The notes: generated by a model not told the origin, from the sequence alone. A DNA stretch of 64,000 nt from Sphingomonas sp. Y57 (GCF_001015195.1 NZ_LDES01000001.1:1-64000), one strand, 5' to 3'. Positions 17,461 to 26,264 are shown, counted from the first letter of the stretch. Numbers and translations: made by a program.

Positions 17461-18315
17461 ATGCGCGAGCCCAGCATCAGGACCAGCCGGCTTGTGATCG
17501 CCGCCGGACTTGCGGCGGTGATCATGGTCGGAGGCGCCGGTTTCTTCCTGGGGCGACAGACCGCGCCCCGGGAGGCGCCGGTCGCGCTGCCGGTCGTCCC
17601 GGCGCCGCCCGCCCCGGCGCCGAAGCCGCCCGTGGAGAGGATCCTCCACCGCGCCGAGCTGGTGGCCCTTGCCCGGGAGGCGTCGGACGCATGGTCGACC
17701 GGCGACGAACTGCCCGAAGGTCTTCGGCGGGCAGCGGGACAGCGTTTCGAGCTGGTGCTGCCGTTCGGTTGCAACGGTCCGGCTGACCCCGATGCACGGC
17801 TGCCGATGCAATGGAGCTATGACGAGAAGCAGGAGACGCTGCGCGTCTCGGTGACGCCGGTGCGGTGGCCCGCTGCGGACTGGGGCTATGACCTGGCCGG
17901 CGGCAGCCATGCCGAGGGCTTCTGGGTCGCGCGTCCCTGGTCGTCGAGCGAGGGGTGTCCCGCCCGTCGTGCTCCTTCGACGCCGAGCGGGACGGAGCCG
18001 ATCACCCTGTCTGGCCAGTCGCTGGCGGTCGCGCAGTTCCTTCCCGTCGACGCGGAGAGCCGCCTCACGCGCAACGGACGCCCGTTGGAGGTCGTCCGGC
18101 GTATTGCCCGGGGCGACATCGATTCCGCCCGGGGCTTCCGCGTGCGGATCGCCGGTCGTGTCGATCGCGATGCGGAGCCTGTGCGCTGCGTGCAGCCGGG
18201 CGGCACCGATCAGCGTCCGATCTGCGTGCTGAAGGTGCGGATGGACGAGATCGCGATCGAAAATGCCGCCAACGACGATACGCTCGGCCGCTGGCCGCTT
18301 GCAAGCGGCCGCTGA
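17461..18315 (+). CDS. Membrane-anchored protein of unknown function
   Basis: The 284-residue protein has one N-terminal membrane segment (LVIAAGLAAVIMVGGAGFFLG), a Pro-rich linker and a periplasmic domain with four Cys in two groups (FGCNGPADP/SEGCPARR and VRCVQPGG/QRPICVLK). No family is recognised. The start at 17461 places the basic residues directly before the membrane segment. It ends just left of the tRNA-Thr island. Confidence 0.68.
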   Translation: MREPSIRTSRLVIAAGLAAVIMVGGAGFFLGRQTAPREAPVALPVVPAPPAPAPKPPVERILHRAELVALAREASDAWSTGDELPEGLRRAAGQRFELVLPFGCNGPADPDARLPMQWSYDEKQETLRVSVTPVRWPAADWGYDLAGGSHAEGFWVARPWSSSEGCPARRAPSTPSGTEPITLSGQSLAVAQFLPVDAESRLTRNGRPLEVVRRIARGDIDSARGFRVRIAGRVDRDAEPVRCVQPGGTDQRPICVLKVRMDEIAIENAANDDTLGRWPLASGR

Positions 18316-18349
18316 CGCCCGGCGGCGGACATCATAATCGCGAAGGTGA

Positions 18350-18373
18350 GGAAATGGTGCGCTTACAGGACTC
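18350..18373. other. Distal attachment site (attL)
   Basis: The 24 bp match the tRNA-Thr 3' end at 26373-26397 except for one missing C. Similarity then decays (CACATCTGTCC versus CGAACCTGTGACC). It is not a functional tRNA because the rest of the gene is absent. Confidence 0.82.
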
Positions 18374-18429
18374 ACATCTGTCCTATAAATATCTGATCTA
18401 GCTTATTAATTTAACGACGTTATGGAAAA

Positions 18430-18450
18430 CGGCCCCCAATATGGCCCCCA
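18430..18450 (+). repeat. Left pair of TGGCCCCCA repeats (candidate integrase arm sites)
   Basis: CGGCCCCCA at 18430-18438 and TGGCCCCCA at 18442-18450 are direct repeats with starts 12 bp apart, about 60 bp inside attL. The same pair with the same 12-bp phasing occurs near the right end, as expected for arm-type binding sites of a lambda-type recombinase. This role is inference. Confidence 0.6.
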
Positions 18451-18508
18451 CCCATATCACACTGGCATGAGTTTTTTGTTATTTTCGAGCATAGGCGGCA
18501 TAGAATAT

Positions 18509-21500
18509 CTAGACCGCTGGCAGTTCGATTTCGCGCATGATACGGTCGGTTTCGACGAGAGTTTTGATGATGCGCTGATAGTGGCGGATGTCATCATAGG
18601 ACAGGGCGCGGCCCTTGCGATCTTTCAGCCACTTTTGCGCGGGCCGATAGCCGCCGATGTGGAAGTCCCATGCAATTGAGGTCACGCCGTCGAAATACTG
18701 TTCGGCATTGATCCAGACTTGGCCGCTCTCATGTCGTGGCTTGTCCACTACGCTGTCGCCGTCTCCATGGAAGGGATAGAGCGCCTCGCCGATCGCAGCC
18801 GATTCCATCAGGTGCAGGCGGCGCAGGGCCTCGCCCTGTTCGCTGATCTTGCAGAAGCTTTCCGGGCTGGCCGGAAAGGGGATGCGGGGGAAGTCGATTC
18901 TCAGGAACTCGGCGTAGCGCGCGCGATAGGCGGGGCTGTGCAGCGCGCCATAAATGTAATCAAACACCTTGATCTCATCCGGGCGGGCATCGCCCGTAGT
19001 CTTGCGGAAGGTGTCGGTGCCATCGGGTGCGGCCAGCGGGCCGTTGAGGCCAGCGGCCTTGCGGATTTGGGCGTAAAGCTTGGGATCGAAATTCACGCGG
19101 ATGGTCTGATCGAGCGTGTCGTTCTCCGGGTAGAGGTAGAGCGGCAGGCACATCGCGTTTGAGGCGGAAACCCCAGAAAGAAAAATCACCTCATTGCATT
19201 TGTCAGCCAGGAAGCAATGCGCATATTCAGCGTCACGTACCGCTTTAGTTACGAGTAGCGCCAGATTCCGGTGGCCGAACATGTGCGACATCACGCGCTC
19301 GCGCCGATGCACCGCGACATGGGAATTGTAGACCGTCCAGCGCGTATCGAACGGGCGATAGGCAATCGGGATGATCGCCTGATGCCATGCGCCATCGGCC
19401 AGCGCCGATTTTGCCGCTGCATAGTTCCATTGGCTTTGCGAACACAGCCGCCAGTGCTGGCGCGCCTCGTCCTCATTGGACGTTGCCAGTAGGCGCTCCA
19501 CCTTCTCGGCGGCCTCGGCCGCGCTCCATGAAATCGCGAACTCGTCATGCGTAGTGACAATGCCGGGCGCGGGGCGACCATTGGGAGCGAACAAGTCAGC
19601 CACCGAAAATCCCGCCTGATAGGCTGCTTCCAGAGCCTTATCGGATGGTTTGAACCGCCAAGGGGAGGTCTCGGGCGAAACGTCCTGCGTTGTCAGTGTT
19701 GAATTGTCACCACCCCAAAGTTGCTGGTATTTGGCGTCACGGTCGCCCCACAATTCGCCATGCAGCACTCGCGCCAATGGCTTGGCAGCACCCGCCGTCG
19801 CCCGCCGTTTTACTGCCACAATGATCGCCACGCCTTGCTGGATGTCAAAAACATTTTTGTCGGGCGAACCGTCCGGGCTGACTTCCTTCTTCTTAGCGTT
19901 GCCGTGCAGGTCCAGCACGTAAATGCGGTCAAAGGTTTGCCGCAGGTGATGGCGCATATCCATAAAAGTAGGGTTGTCGAGATAGCCGTGGTTGCTGATA
20001 AATCCCAGCACGCCCTCGCCATTCCGCTCAATCATGTGTTCGGCGAAGCGCATGAATTTCACGTAATCATCCGAAAGCCACTTGGCCTGCGCAGGGCGTT
20101 TCAATTCCGGGCTGACCTTGTAATCCGCCATCAGCCCCTCGATCCATGCACCCTTGTTGGACGAATGGCCCGAATAGGGCGGATTGCCGATCACGCACAT
20201 AATCGGGGTCTGGCGCTTGATGTCGCTGGCGGCCTTGGCCTCATTGGCGATGGCGCGGGACAGGCCAAACAGAGTCTGCTCCACCCGCTCGCCTTCTTCA
20301 AGGCTATTGGTCAGGTAAACCCCAAGGCGCGGCGGCATGGCCGATGGCTTGTAGCCTAGCCGCGTCAGGATCATGTCCAGCTTCATATGGCACATGGCAT
20401 AGCTGGCCATCAGCAGCTCGAACCCGTGCAGGCGCGGAATCAGATCGCGCTCGATATAGGCGGATAGCTGGCCGGGGGCGACGCCCTTGATCCGTTCGGA
20501 AACCAGCTTCAGCACTTCGGCCAGAAAGGTGCCGGTGCCGGTTGCCGGGTCCAGAATCTGGACGCGGTGGACTTCCTTCTTGATATGCGCGGGCTTGCCG
20601 GTCTTGGGGTCGTTCTGGCCGGTGTCCCAATCAATGGTGATCTTGCTGGTATCGGCCAAGCCATCGGCCAGCCCGAATTCCGTTTTCAGCACCTCGTCCA
20701 CCGCGCGCACGATGAAATTCACTACGGGTTCGGGCGTATACCACACCCCCCGCGCCTTGCGCTTGGCCGGGTTATATTCGGCCAGAAAGTCCTCATAGAA
20801 ATGCAGGAACGGGTCTTGTCGCGCGGTGATCTTGCCGAAATTGCGAAGCACCCGGTCCATGTCGGTGGAGCAGAACACATGGCACAGTTCATCGATCACG
20901 CGGCGCAGGCGGTCGTCCAAGTTTGGACCGGCGATGTAGATGAACAGTTCGCGCAGGAAAGGGTTGGTCTTGGGCAACAGGTCCAGTGCCTCGGCACGGG
21001 TGAACGTGTCGGGCGTTTCGTCATGCAGGCGCGCGGCGAACAGGCCATAGGCGATGGTTTCGGCGTATATGTCGGCAAATTCCTCCACGGTGATGTCGTG
21101 GATCAGGCTGGCTTTGAACGCCTCGTACTGACCGATCAGGTCAGTTGCCGTGCCGGTGGCATCGCGCGCCTTCATGTCTGCCACAAGGGCGCGGCCCATG
21201 ATGTCCTTTATGATCGCCGCCTTGCCCGCCATCATCGCAGCCAGCTTGGCCGACGAAGTGACGCTCAGCGGAGTAACTTGCGCGAAGTCGCGCAGCCGGT
21301 TTTCCAGAAGCGGGAAGCTTTCGGCCCGCGCAGGCAACGTCGGGATCAGGTCGGCAATGGTGATGAAATCCACCGATTCGCCATCGCGGATGAATTCAAA
21401 GTCCAGCCCGTTGGTGTAGATCAGGTTGGGTAGGCCCTTCTTGTAGCGTTCCTTCTGGGCTTTGCTGTAGTCGGTGGCGACGAATTTCCGCACATCCTTG

Positions 21501-21721
21501 CCGATATCCTTCGCCTCGCACCAGCCGATGGCAACATCGCCACGGTTAAATACGAAATCCGGCGCGCCCACGTCGGTAAGGTGCTTGGGCTCATTGATGA
21601 CGGTCAGCGCAGGGTCGATGGAACCAAACAATTTGGCCAAGGCGGGGCGGAAACTGTGTTCGGTTGACTGCCCACTGGCATAGAGCGCGCGAATTTCACT
21701 TATGTAACCCTGAATATCCAT
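18509..21721 (-). CDS. Large type ISP-like DNA methyltransferase with N-terminal nuclease-like domain
   Basis: This 1070-residue protein has an N-terminal PD-(D/E)xK-like region (GAPDFVFNRG with Asp 55, then WCEAKD with Glu 69 and Lys 71). A helical connector follows, then an adenine-N6 methyltransferase core with motif I DPATGTGTFLAEVL near residue 391 and catalytic NPPYSG near residue 513. The long C-terminal part resembles the target-recognition domain of type ISP enzymes. No helicase/ATPase motifs are seen, although classical type ISP enzymes (about 1500 aa) have them. ATG 21721 is chosen; an upstream ATG at 21796 would overlap the recombinase gene. Likely role: restriction-modification or phage defence. 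Confidence 0.82.
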   Translation of the reverse strand: MDIQGYISEIRALYASGQSTEHSFRPALAKLFGSIDPALTVINEPKHLTDVGAPDFVFNRGDVAIGWCEAKDIGKDVRKFVATDYSKAQKERYKKGLPNLIYTNGLDFEFIRDGESVDFITIADLIPTLPARAESFPLLENRLRDFAQVTPLSVTSSAKLAAMMAGKAAIIKDIMGRALVADMKARDATGTATDLIGQYEAFKASLIHDITVEEFADIYAETIAYGLFAARLHDETPDTFTRAEALDLLPKTNPFLRELFIYIAGPNLDDRLRRVIDELCHVFCSTDMDRVLRNFGKITARQDPFLHFYEDFLAEYNPAKRKARGVWYTPEPVVNFIVRAVDEVLKTEFGLADGLADTSKITIDWDTGQNDPKTGKPAHIKKEVHRVQILDPATGTGTFLAEVLKLVSERIKGVAPGQLSAYIERDLIPRLHGFELLMASYAMCHMKLDMILTRLGYKPSAMPPRLGVYLTNSLEEGERVEQTLFGLSRAIANEAKAASDIKRQTPIMCVIGNPPYSGHSSNKGAWIEGLMADYKVSPELKRPAQAKWLSDDYVKFMRFAEHMIERNGEGVLGFISNHGYLDNPTFMDMRHHLRQTFDRIYVLDLHGNAKKKEVSPDGSPDKNVFDIQQGVAIIVAVKRRATAGAAKPLARVLHGELWGDRDAKYQQLWGGDNSTLTTQDVSPETSPWRFKPSDKALEAAYQAGFSVADLFAPNGRPAPGIVTTHDEFAISWSAAEAAEKVERLLATSNEDEARQHWRLCSQSQWNYAAAKSALADGAWHQAIIPIAYRPFDTRWTVYNSHVAVHRRERVMSHMFGHRNLALLVTKAVRDAEYAHCFLADKCNEVIFLSGVSASNAMCLPLYLYPENDTLDQTIRVNFDPKLYAQIRKAAGLNGPLAAPDGTDTFRKTTGDARPDEIKVFDYIYGALHSPAYRARYAEFLRIDFPRIPFPASPESFCKISEQGEALRRLHLMESAAIGEALYPFHGDGDSVVDKPRHESGQVWINAEQYFDGVTSIAWDFHIGGYRPAQKWLKDRKGRALSYDDIRHYQRIIKTLVETDRIMREIELPAV

Positions 21722-21761
21722 CGCGCCAGCTTTCCCCCTCGACAGGAGAGAGGTAGCGGCA

Positions 21762-22889
21762 TCAGCCCCCAGCCGACAAGGCGGGGATTGATGCATTTTC
21801 GACCAACTTGGCGATAGCCTCCATCAAGGCGGCCTGATCAAGAGCCGGCGCTCCACCCGTCAGCCTAACATCGGCCCCGCCACTGATCAGTTCCCCCTGT
21901 CGATGCGGCGGCACGGTGCCGTAACTGGTGAAGGTCGTCAGCACGTCGGCATGGCCCAGATTCTGCGACCACGCCTTCATCTGTTCGGGCGTCAGGGGTT
22001 GCTTCATCGCATGGTGCACCAGCATGTCACGGAAACTGTGCGGATTATAATAGGGCAGACCCGCCGCCGCGAACGCCCGGCGGAATATTGCCCGGATCGG
22101 TTCACTGGTGGCCCAGCCGCGCCGCTCCAGCCCAGCCGGCACGAATCCGCCATTCTCTCCGATCGCCATGCGCGTCGCAGGGAACAACGGATCGGCTGCC
22201 CCCCAAAAATGATCGCGGGCCAGTTCCTCGATCCAGCCGGTGACGATCGGCAGAGCTTCCGTGATCGTCGGCATGAAATAGGTGCGGAAGGTCTTGCCGA
22301 ATTTGGTCTGCACAACGCGGGCATCCTGATCGACAAAGCCACCCGCCAGATCGACATGGCGCAACTGCAGGCTTGCCAGCGCCCCGACACGCGCCGCCGT
22401 GATCGCGGCAAAGGCGATTAGCGCTCTGTCCCGCCGGTCCAGCACGGTCGCGGCTGGCATGCTCACCAGAACGTGCCGCACCTGCTCCAGCGTCGGCACC
22501 TTCTTTTCGCGTCTCGCGCGAGCAATGGCGGCGTCCTTTTCGCTCAGATTGAAATAGTCGGCATCAGCCCATGCAATATGACGACGGAAGCCGGGCTCGC
22601 GTGACAGCCATTCGAAAAAGGCTTTCAGATGACGCAACGTCGAATGGACCGTTGCCTTGCTCAGCTTTTCGCCCGATCGCTGGCCATGCGCATTCGCTAG
22701 CCTCCGCTTGAACGCCATGGCCTGTTCGCGATGGAAACGGCGGAAATCCTTCGCGCCGGCGGTTTCCTCGAACCGCGCCAACGCCTTCGCCACCGCGTCA
22801 ATCGTCGCTTCGTCGCGCCCGCGCGCGTCGCGCAGATACCGGAAATAGTCGCGCTTGATCCGTGCGTTCGAAGCATTGGGTTTCGCCAT
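21762..22889 (-). CDS. Tyrosine recombinase (second integrase of the island)
   Basis: The 375-residue protein has a SAM-like core-binding domain at about 10-115 and a catalytic domain with all key residues: Arg 167 (AARVGAL), His 284 and Arg 287 (HSFRDML), His 313 (LGHADV) and Tyr 323 (TSYG). It differs from the tRNA-proximal P4-type integrase and is XerC/D-like in layout. It starts 2 nt after the zinc-ribbon gene and ends 40 nt before the methyltransferase, so the four genes probably form one operon. Its substrate site is not known. Confidence 0.88.
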   Translation of the reverse strand: MAKPNASNARIKRDYFRYLRDARGRDEATIDAVAKALARFEETAGAKDFRRFHREQAMAFKRRLANAHGQRSGEKLSKATVHSTLRHLKAFFEWLSREPGFRRHIAWADADYFNLSEKDAAIARARREKKVPTLEQVRHVLVSMPAATVLDRRDRALIAFAAITAARVGALASLQLRHVDLAGGFVDQDARVVQTKFGKTFRTYFMPTITEALPIVTGWIEELARDHFWGAADPLFPATRMAIGENGGFVPAGLERRGWATSEPIRAIFRRAFAAAGLPYYNPHSFRDMLVHHAMKQPLTPEQMKAWSQNLGHADVLTTFTSYGTVPPHRQGELISGGADVRLTGGAPALDQAALMEAIAKLVENASIPALSAGG

Positions 22890-22891
22890 GA

Positions 22892-23371
22892 TCAGCCCTT
22901 TCCTTCTTCATCACAATTCAGGGAGGCATCGGGCCGCCCACTTAATCGCGGCAGGGCATTCGTGAACCGGACGGCCAGTCCGGGCATGATCTTCGCCAGA
23001 TCGGCCTTGCGCGCCCGGCGATGCATCGGGGCTTCGCAGTTTTCGCACAGCGCTCGCAGATCGCCGCTATCTGCTTTGAGCGGGACATAATCGACCATAT
23101 CCAAAGCGGGCCGGCGCGCCTCGCGACAGCGGAGGCAATAGAGTGTGCCAGGCAGGCAGGGCCGCTTGCGGCCGGCGTTGCGCTCGATCAGGAAGGCCCG
23201 CACCGTACCGCCGTGGAACAGCAGCGGCCGGCCCTTGTCGATCGGCTGAAGCCCCTGCCGTTGCCAGTGCCGCACGGTGTTCTTGTGCACATCGCAACAG
23301 GCGGCCAGTTCCGGCACGCTGTAACTATGGTGCAGCTTCACACGATAGGGGTTGGGCCGACGGACGGCCAT
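22892..23371 (-). CDS. HTH plus zinc-ribbon protein, recombinase partner
   Basis: This 159-residue protein has an N-terminal helix-turn-helix (SYSVPELAACCDVHKNTVRH) and a KGRPLLFHGGTVRAFL wing-like segment. A CxxC...CxxC zinc-ribbon follows (LYCLRCREARRP and ALCENCEAPMHRRA). It sits between a small HTH protein and the recombinase with 5-nt and 2-nt gaps, which suggests a recombination directionality factor or accessory DNA-binding subunit. That role is inferred from context. Confidence 0.8.
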   Translation of the reverse strand: MAVRRPNPYRVKLHHSYSVPELAACCDVHKNTVRHWQRQGLQPIDKGRPLLFHGGTVRAFLIERNAGRKRPCLPGTLYCLRCREARRPALDMVDYVPLKADSGDLRALCENCEAPMHRRARKADLAKIMPGLAVRFTNALPRLSGRPDASLNCDEEGKG

Positions 23372-23376
23372 CGCCC

Positions 23377-23544
23377 CTATTCCTGCTCCGCCACCAGCCG
23401 GCGGATCGAATCCGTCTTGATCAGCGTGCGCCGGCCTAGCTTGATCGCCTCCAGCCGGTTTTCACGAATCAACGCGTAAATGGACGTGCGACCCAGGTTC
23501 AACGCCTTGGCGGCCCCGTTGATGGACGTGAGAATTGCTTCCAT
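23377..23544 (-). CDS. Small HTH (excisionase-like) DNA-binding protein
   Basis: The 55-residue protein reads MEAILTSINGAAKALNLGRT then SIYALIRENRLEAIKLGRRT and LIKTDSIRRLVAEQE, a classic MerR/excisionase-type HTH with the conserved KLGRRTLI wing. The ATG at 23544 lies downstream of AGGAGATTTCGAC. It is the first gene of the run leading into the recombinase and methyltransferase. It probably controls excision and/or the operon promoter. Confidence 0.82.
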   Translation of the reverse strand: MEAILTSINGAAKALNLGRTSIYALIRENRLEAIKLGRRTLIKTDSIRRLVAEQE

Positions 23545-23608
23545 GTCGAAATCTCCTGCCGTTGTTCGCCAGTGTCCCGGCGAATGCAGGCGGATTGTCG
23601 CGGCAAGG

Positions 23609-23698
23609 AATTGCGCGGTCGATTTCGGCGTGAATTACGCGGACGAATTCCGCCTGATCGGCAGAAAACGGGGCATTATGGCGATACAAATTGCGCGG
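23609..23698. promoter_or_regulatory. Repeated AATTGCGCGG motifs upstream of the recombinase operon
   Basis: AATTGCGCGG occurs at 23609-23618 and 23689-23698 and AATTACGCGG at 23633-23642, with a looser ATTGTCGCGG near 23594. They lie in the 165-bp gap upstream of the small HTH gene. They may be operators for the HTH proteins or recombinase binding sites. Confidence 0.45.
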
Positions 23699-23709
23699 TG
23701 CTCAGCGGT

Positions 23710-24900
23710 TCAACTCGTCGGGGCCGATGGCTTCGGGCCAGACTTGCGTCCGGCGGTAGCTTTGCGGACAGCATCTCTCGATATCGAGTTCCGGGGATAG
23801 GCGGCGCGCGCCGCTGCCAACAACGCGGTTTGGCTCAGACGATCCGCGGCAGTGCCGAGAGTTGCCAACCATTGTGTTAGCTTGGCGTCCGGTAATCGTT
23901 TCAGAACCGGTGCCGATTTTCTCTCGGCTTTCGCGGCGAGCTTTGGAAAGCGCGCGATCAGGTCACTGCGGTTTACCAATACATCCCGGTACATGTCGCG
24001 GCGCGCCGACCGATCTAGGATCTCGATCTTCGTCGGACTGACTTTGATAGTCAGGCCCCTGCCATAGCGAAGGGAATTCGTGGGGACGTCAAACTGACGG
24101 TAGTCGATCGCCCGGATTGGCGGGATCGGCTCGGTAAGAACATCATCGCCGCAAACGATATTTTGGACGTGCTTCCCTATGCAGCGTACTTTTTCGGCTG
24201 CAACGGCATCCGCGAAACTTTCGACGGCATCCGCCAATTTCGCTTCGGCAACGGCCGTGCTGTCCAACAAATTTCCCGCAACTAACGCCTCCCAAAGGCC
24301 ATAGGCGTTGAGCGAGATTCCAAAGGCGAGCCATGAAAGAGCCTCAGCCAGATCGACATAAGGACGGTCCGGCAACGGACGATGCTTCACGGATGCAGGA
24401 GGTTTCTCCATCCCCTCGATAGGCTGATCAATCGGGGGCGGAAGATTCAGCAGATCACTGCGGAGCCAGCGCGCAAAGGGCTCGCGCTTCAAGTAGCAGG
24501 GTTCGGCACTCCATCGGGGCCAGGGATCGGGCAAGAGCATGTCGAGCGGCAGACGGCTTTCACTCCACGCGTAGGATACGCTCTGATCGTTTGACCACGC
24601 CCATGTAGGAATGTCGCATTTATCCCCACCGTCGAGAAAGGCGGCTTGAAGCGCTCCAGCCGCAAGCGCATGTTGAAGGTGGCGTTGAGCCCGCCGGATA
24701 GCCTTGCGGCTCCGAATGAAGCCAGTTTCGTCGCTCCGGCAGAACGCTTCAATGTCAGCTTGATCTGGAGACCATCCCGGATAGGGATCGTCGTGATCTG
24801 GTCCCCGCAACAGCAATCGCTTTGTCACTCGCAACGCCCGACGCGTTGGAATCAATCCCTCAACTCGTCCCGTCCGATATTTCAAGCTGTAGTTCGCCAT
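23710..24900 (-). CDS. Island cargo protein of unknown function
   Basis: The 396-residue soluble protein begins MANYSLKYRTGRVEGLIPTR. It has no signal peptide or membrane segment and no motif I can assign. A central helical region (VDLAEALSWLAFGISLNAYG) and a C-terminal basic tail (AGRKSGPKPSAPTS) after a possible short HTH-like stretch (LAAARAAYPRNSISRDAVRK) suggest DNA or protein binding. ATG 24900 fits better than the upstream ATG at 24933. It lies between the tRNA-proximal integrase and the recombinase operon, all on one strand. Confidence 0.7.
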   Translation of the reverse strand: MANYSLKYRTGRVEGLIPTRRALRVTKRLLLRGPDHDDPYPGWSPDQADIEAFCRSDETGFIRSRKAIRRAQRHLQHALAAGALQAAFLDGGDKCDIPTWAWSNDQSVSYAWSESRLPLDMLLPDPWPRWSAEPCYLKREPFARWLRSDLLNLPPPIDQPIEGMEKPPASVKHRPLPDRPYVDLAEALSWLAFGISLNAYGLWEALVAGNLLDSTAVAEAKLADAVESFADAVAAEKVRCIGKHVQNIVCGDDVLTEPIPPIRAIDYRQFDVPTNSLRYGRGLTIKVSPTKIEILDRSARRDMYRDVLVNRSDLIARFPKLAAKAERKSAPVLKRLPDAKLTQWLATLGTAADRLSQTALLAAARAAYPRNSISRDAVRKATAGRKSGPKPSAPTS

Positions 24901-24960
24901 CACACGAACATTCACAGCAGATGCAACCGCCAATCAAGAGGATGTGCACTCCGATAGCGA

Positions 24961-26211
24961 TCACCCGGACGACGATGGTCTGAACGGCACGATCTCAGCG
25001 CCCTTGCGCAATAGGTCCAGATGATCAGCCCACCATTGCGCCATCTCGACCCGCTCAGCCCAATGCGCGCCGCGATGATAGGCCGCGCGGATGCCATCCT
25101 TGTCCTTGTGCGCCAGCGCCCGTTCGATCGCGTCGGGCGACCATTTGCCCGATTCGTTCAGCAAGGTACTGGCCATCGCCCTGAAGCCGTGCGCCGTCAT
25201 TTCGTCCCCGGTAAACCCCAGCCGGCGCAGGGCGGCGTTGACGGTGTTCTCAGACATAGGCCGGGCGGGTGTCCGGACCGACGGAAACACATATCGCCCG
25301 CCGGCCGTCATCACCGCCGCTTCGCGGATCAGCGCGATGGCCTGTTCCGACAGCGGGACGGCATGCTCGCGCCGAGCTTTCATCTTTGTGGCCGGGATAG
25401 TCCACAGGGCGGCGTCCAGATCGAATTCGCTCCATTCGGCGCGGCGTAGTTCGCCGGGGCGCACGAACAGCAGCGCCGACAGCTTCAGCGCAATCAACGT
25501 CAGCGGATGTCCCTCATAGCCATCGATCGCCCGCAACAGTTCGCCCGCCTTCTTCGCATCCAAAATGGCAGCGAGATGCTTGGGCTTCCGGCTTACCAGC
25601 GCCCCGCGCAGATCGCGCGTCGGATCGGACGGAGCCATCTGGCAGGCGACGGCATAACGGAACACCTGCCCGACAAATTGCAGCGTGCGATGCGCCTTCT
25701 CGTCATTCTTCGCTGCTTCGTATGGGCGGACGGCCTCCAAGATCTCAAACGGCTGGATATCCGCGATCGGCCGGCTGCCCAGCGACTTCTCGACCAGCCG
25801 GAGAAACCATTCGCGCTTGGTCACGGTTGCTTCCGCCAGCCCGTCACGTCGGTTCTTGGCGATGTAGAGCTTGGCGAGCGCGCTGAAGCTGTTCGCGGCA
25901 TTGACTTTCGCCGCATATGTATCGCGCCGCTTCTGCTCAGCCGGATCGATGCCCTTGGCGAGAAGCCGCCGCGCCGCGTCGCGCGCATCGCGGGCATCTT
26001 TCAACCCGATCGCCGGAAATGCCCCTAGCGCCAGTTTCTTCTCGATGCGCTTCGGCTGGCCGGAGTCGTCACGCCCGTCGATGCGGTACTTCATTCGCCA
26101 CAACATCCCGCCCGACGGCTGGACCAGCAGGAACAGCCCCTTCTCATCCGCCAATTTATAGGGTTTCGCCTTGGGTTTCGCGTTGCGAAGCGTCGTGATC
26201 GTCAGCGCCAT
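24961..26211 (-). CDS. P4-type tyrosine integrase (DUF4102 N-terminus)
   Basis: This 416-residue integrase has the DUF4102 arm-binding domain (NAKPKAKPYKLADEKGLFLL then LALGAFPAIGLKDARDA). Catalytic residues are Arg 251 (LLFVRPGELRR), His 341 and Arg 344 (HGFRAM), His 368 (LAHKD) and Tyr 378 (AAYHRG). Such enzymes integrate islands into tRNA 3' ends; the gene lies 166 bp from the tRNA-Thr. A TGGCCCCCA-type repeat overlaps its ribosome-binding region (26213-26221), so the integrase may regulate itself. Confidence 0.94.
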   Translation of the reverse strand: MALTITTLRNAKPKAKPYKLADEKGLFLLVQPSGGMLWRMKYRIDGRDDSGQPKRIEKKLALGAFPAIGLKDARDARDAARRLLAKGIDPAEQKRRDTYAAKVNAANSFSALAKLYIAKNRRDGLAEATVTKREWFLRLVEKSLGSRPIADIQPFEILEAVRPYEAAKNDEKAHRTLQFVGQVFRYAVACQMAPSDPTRDLRGALVSRKPKHLAAILDAKKAGELLRAIDGYEGHPLTLIALKLSALLFVRPGELRRAEWSEFDLDAALWTIPATKMKARREHAVPLSEQAIALIREAAVMTAGGRYVFPSVRTPARPMSENTVNAALRRLGFTGDEMTAHGFRAMASTLLNESGKWSPDAIERALAHKDKDGIRAAYHRGAHWAERVEMAQWWADHLDLLRKGAEIVPFRPSSSG

Positions 26212-26212
26212 T

Positions 26213-26264
26213 TGGGGGCCACGCCTTTCCAGCCGATTTCAGATGGCCCCCACCGTGGCCCCCA
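26213..26264. repeat. Right cluster of TGGCCCCCA repeats (candidate integrase arm sites)
   Basis: TGGCCCCCA occurs at 26244-26252 and 26256-26264, 12 bp apart as in the left pair, and inverted at 26213-26221. The cluster lies between the integrase start and attR. Confidence 0.6.

Noticed and set aside
18350-18373. tRNA-like fragment left of the island
   Set aside because: Only the 3' end is present; it is the duplicated att site, not a tRNA gene.
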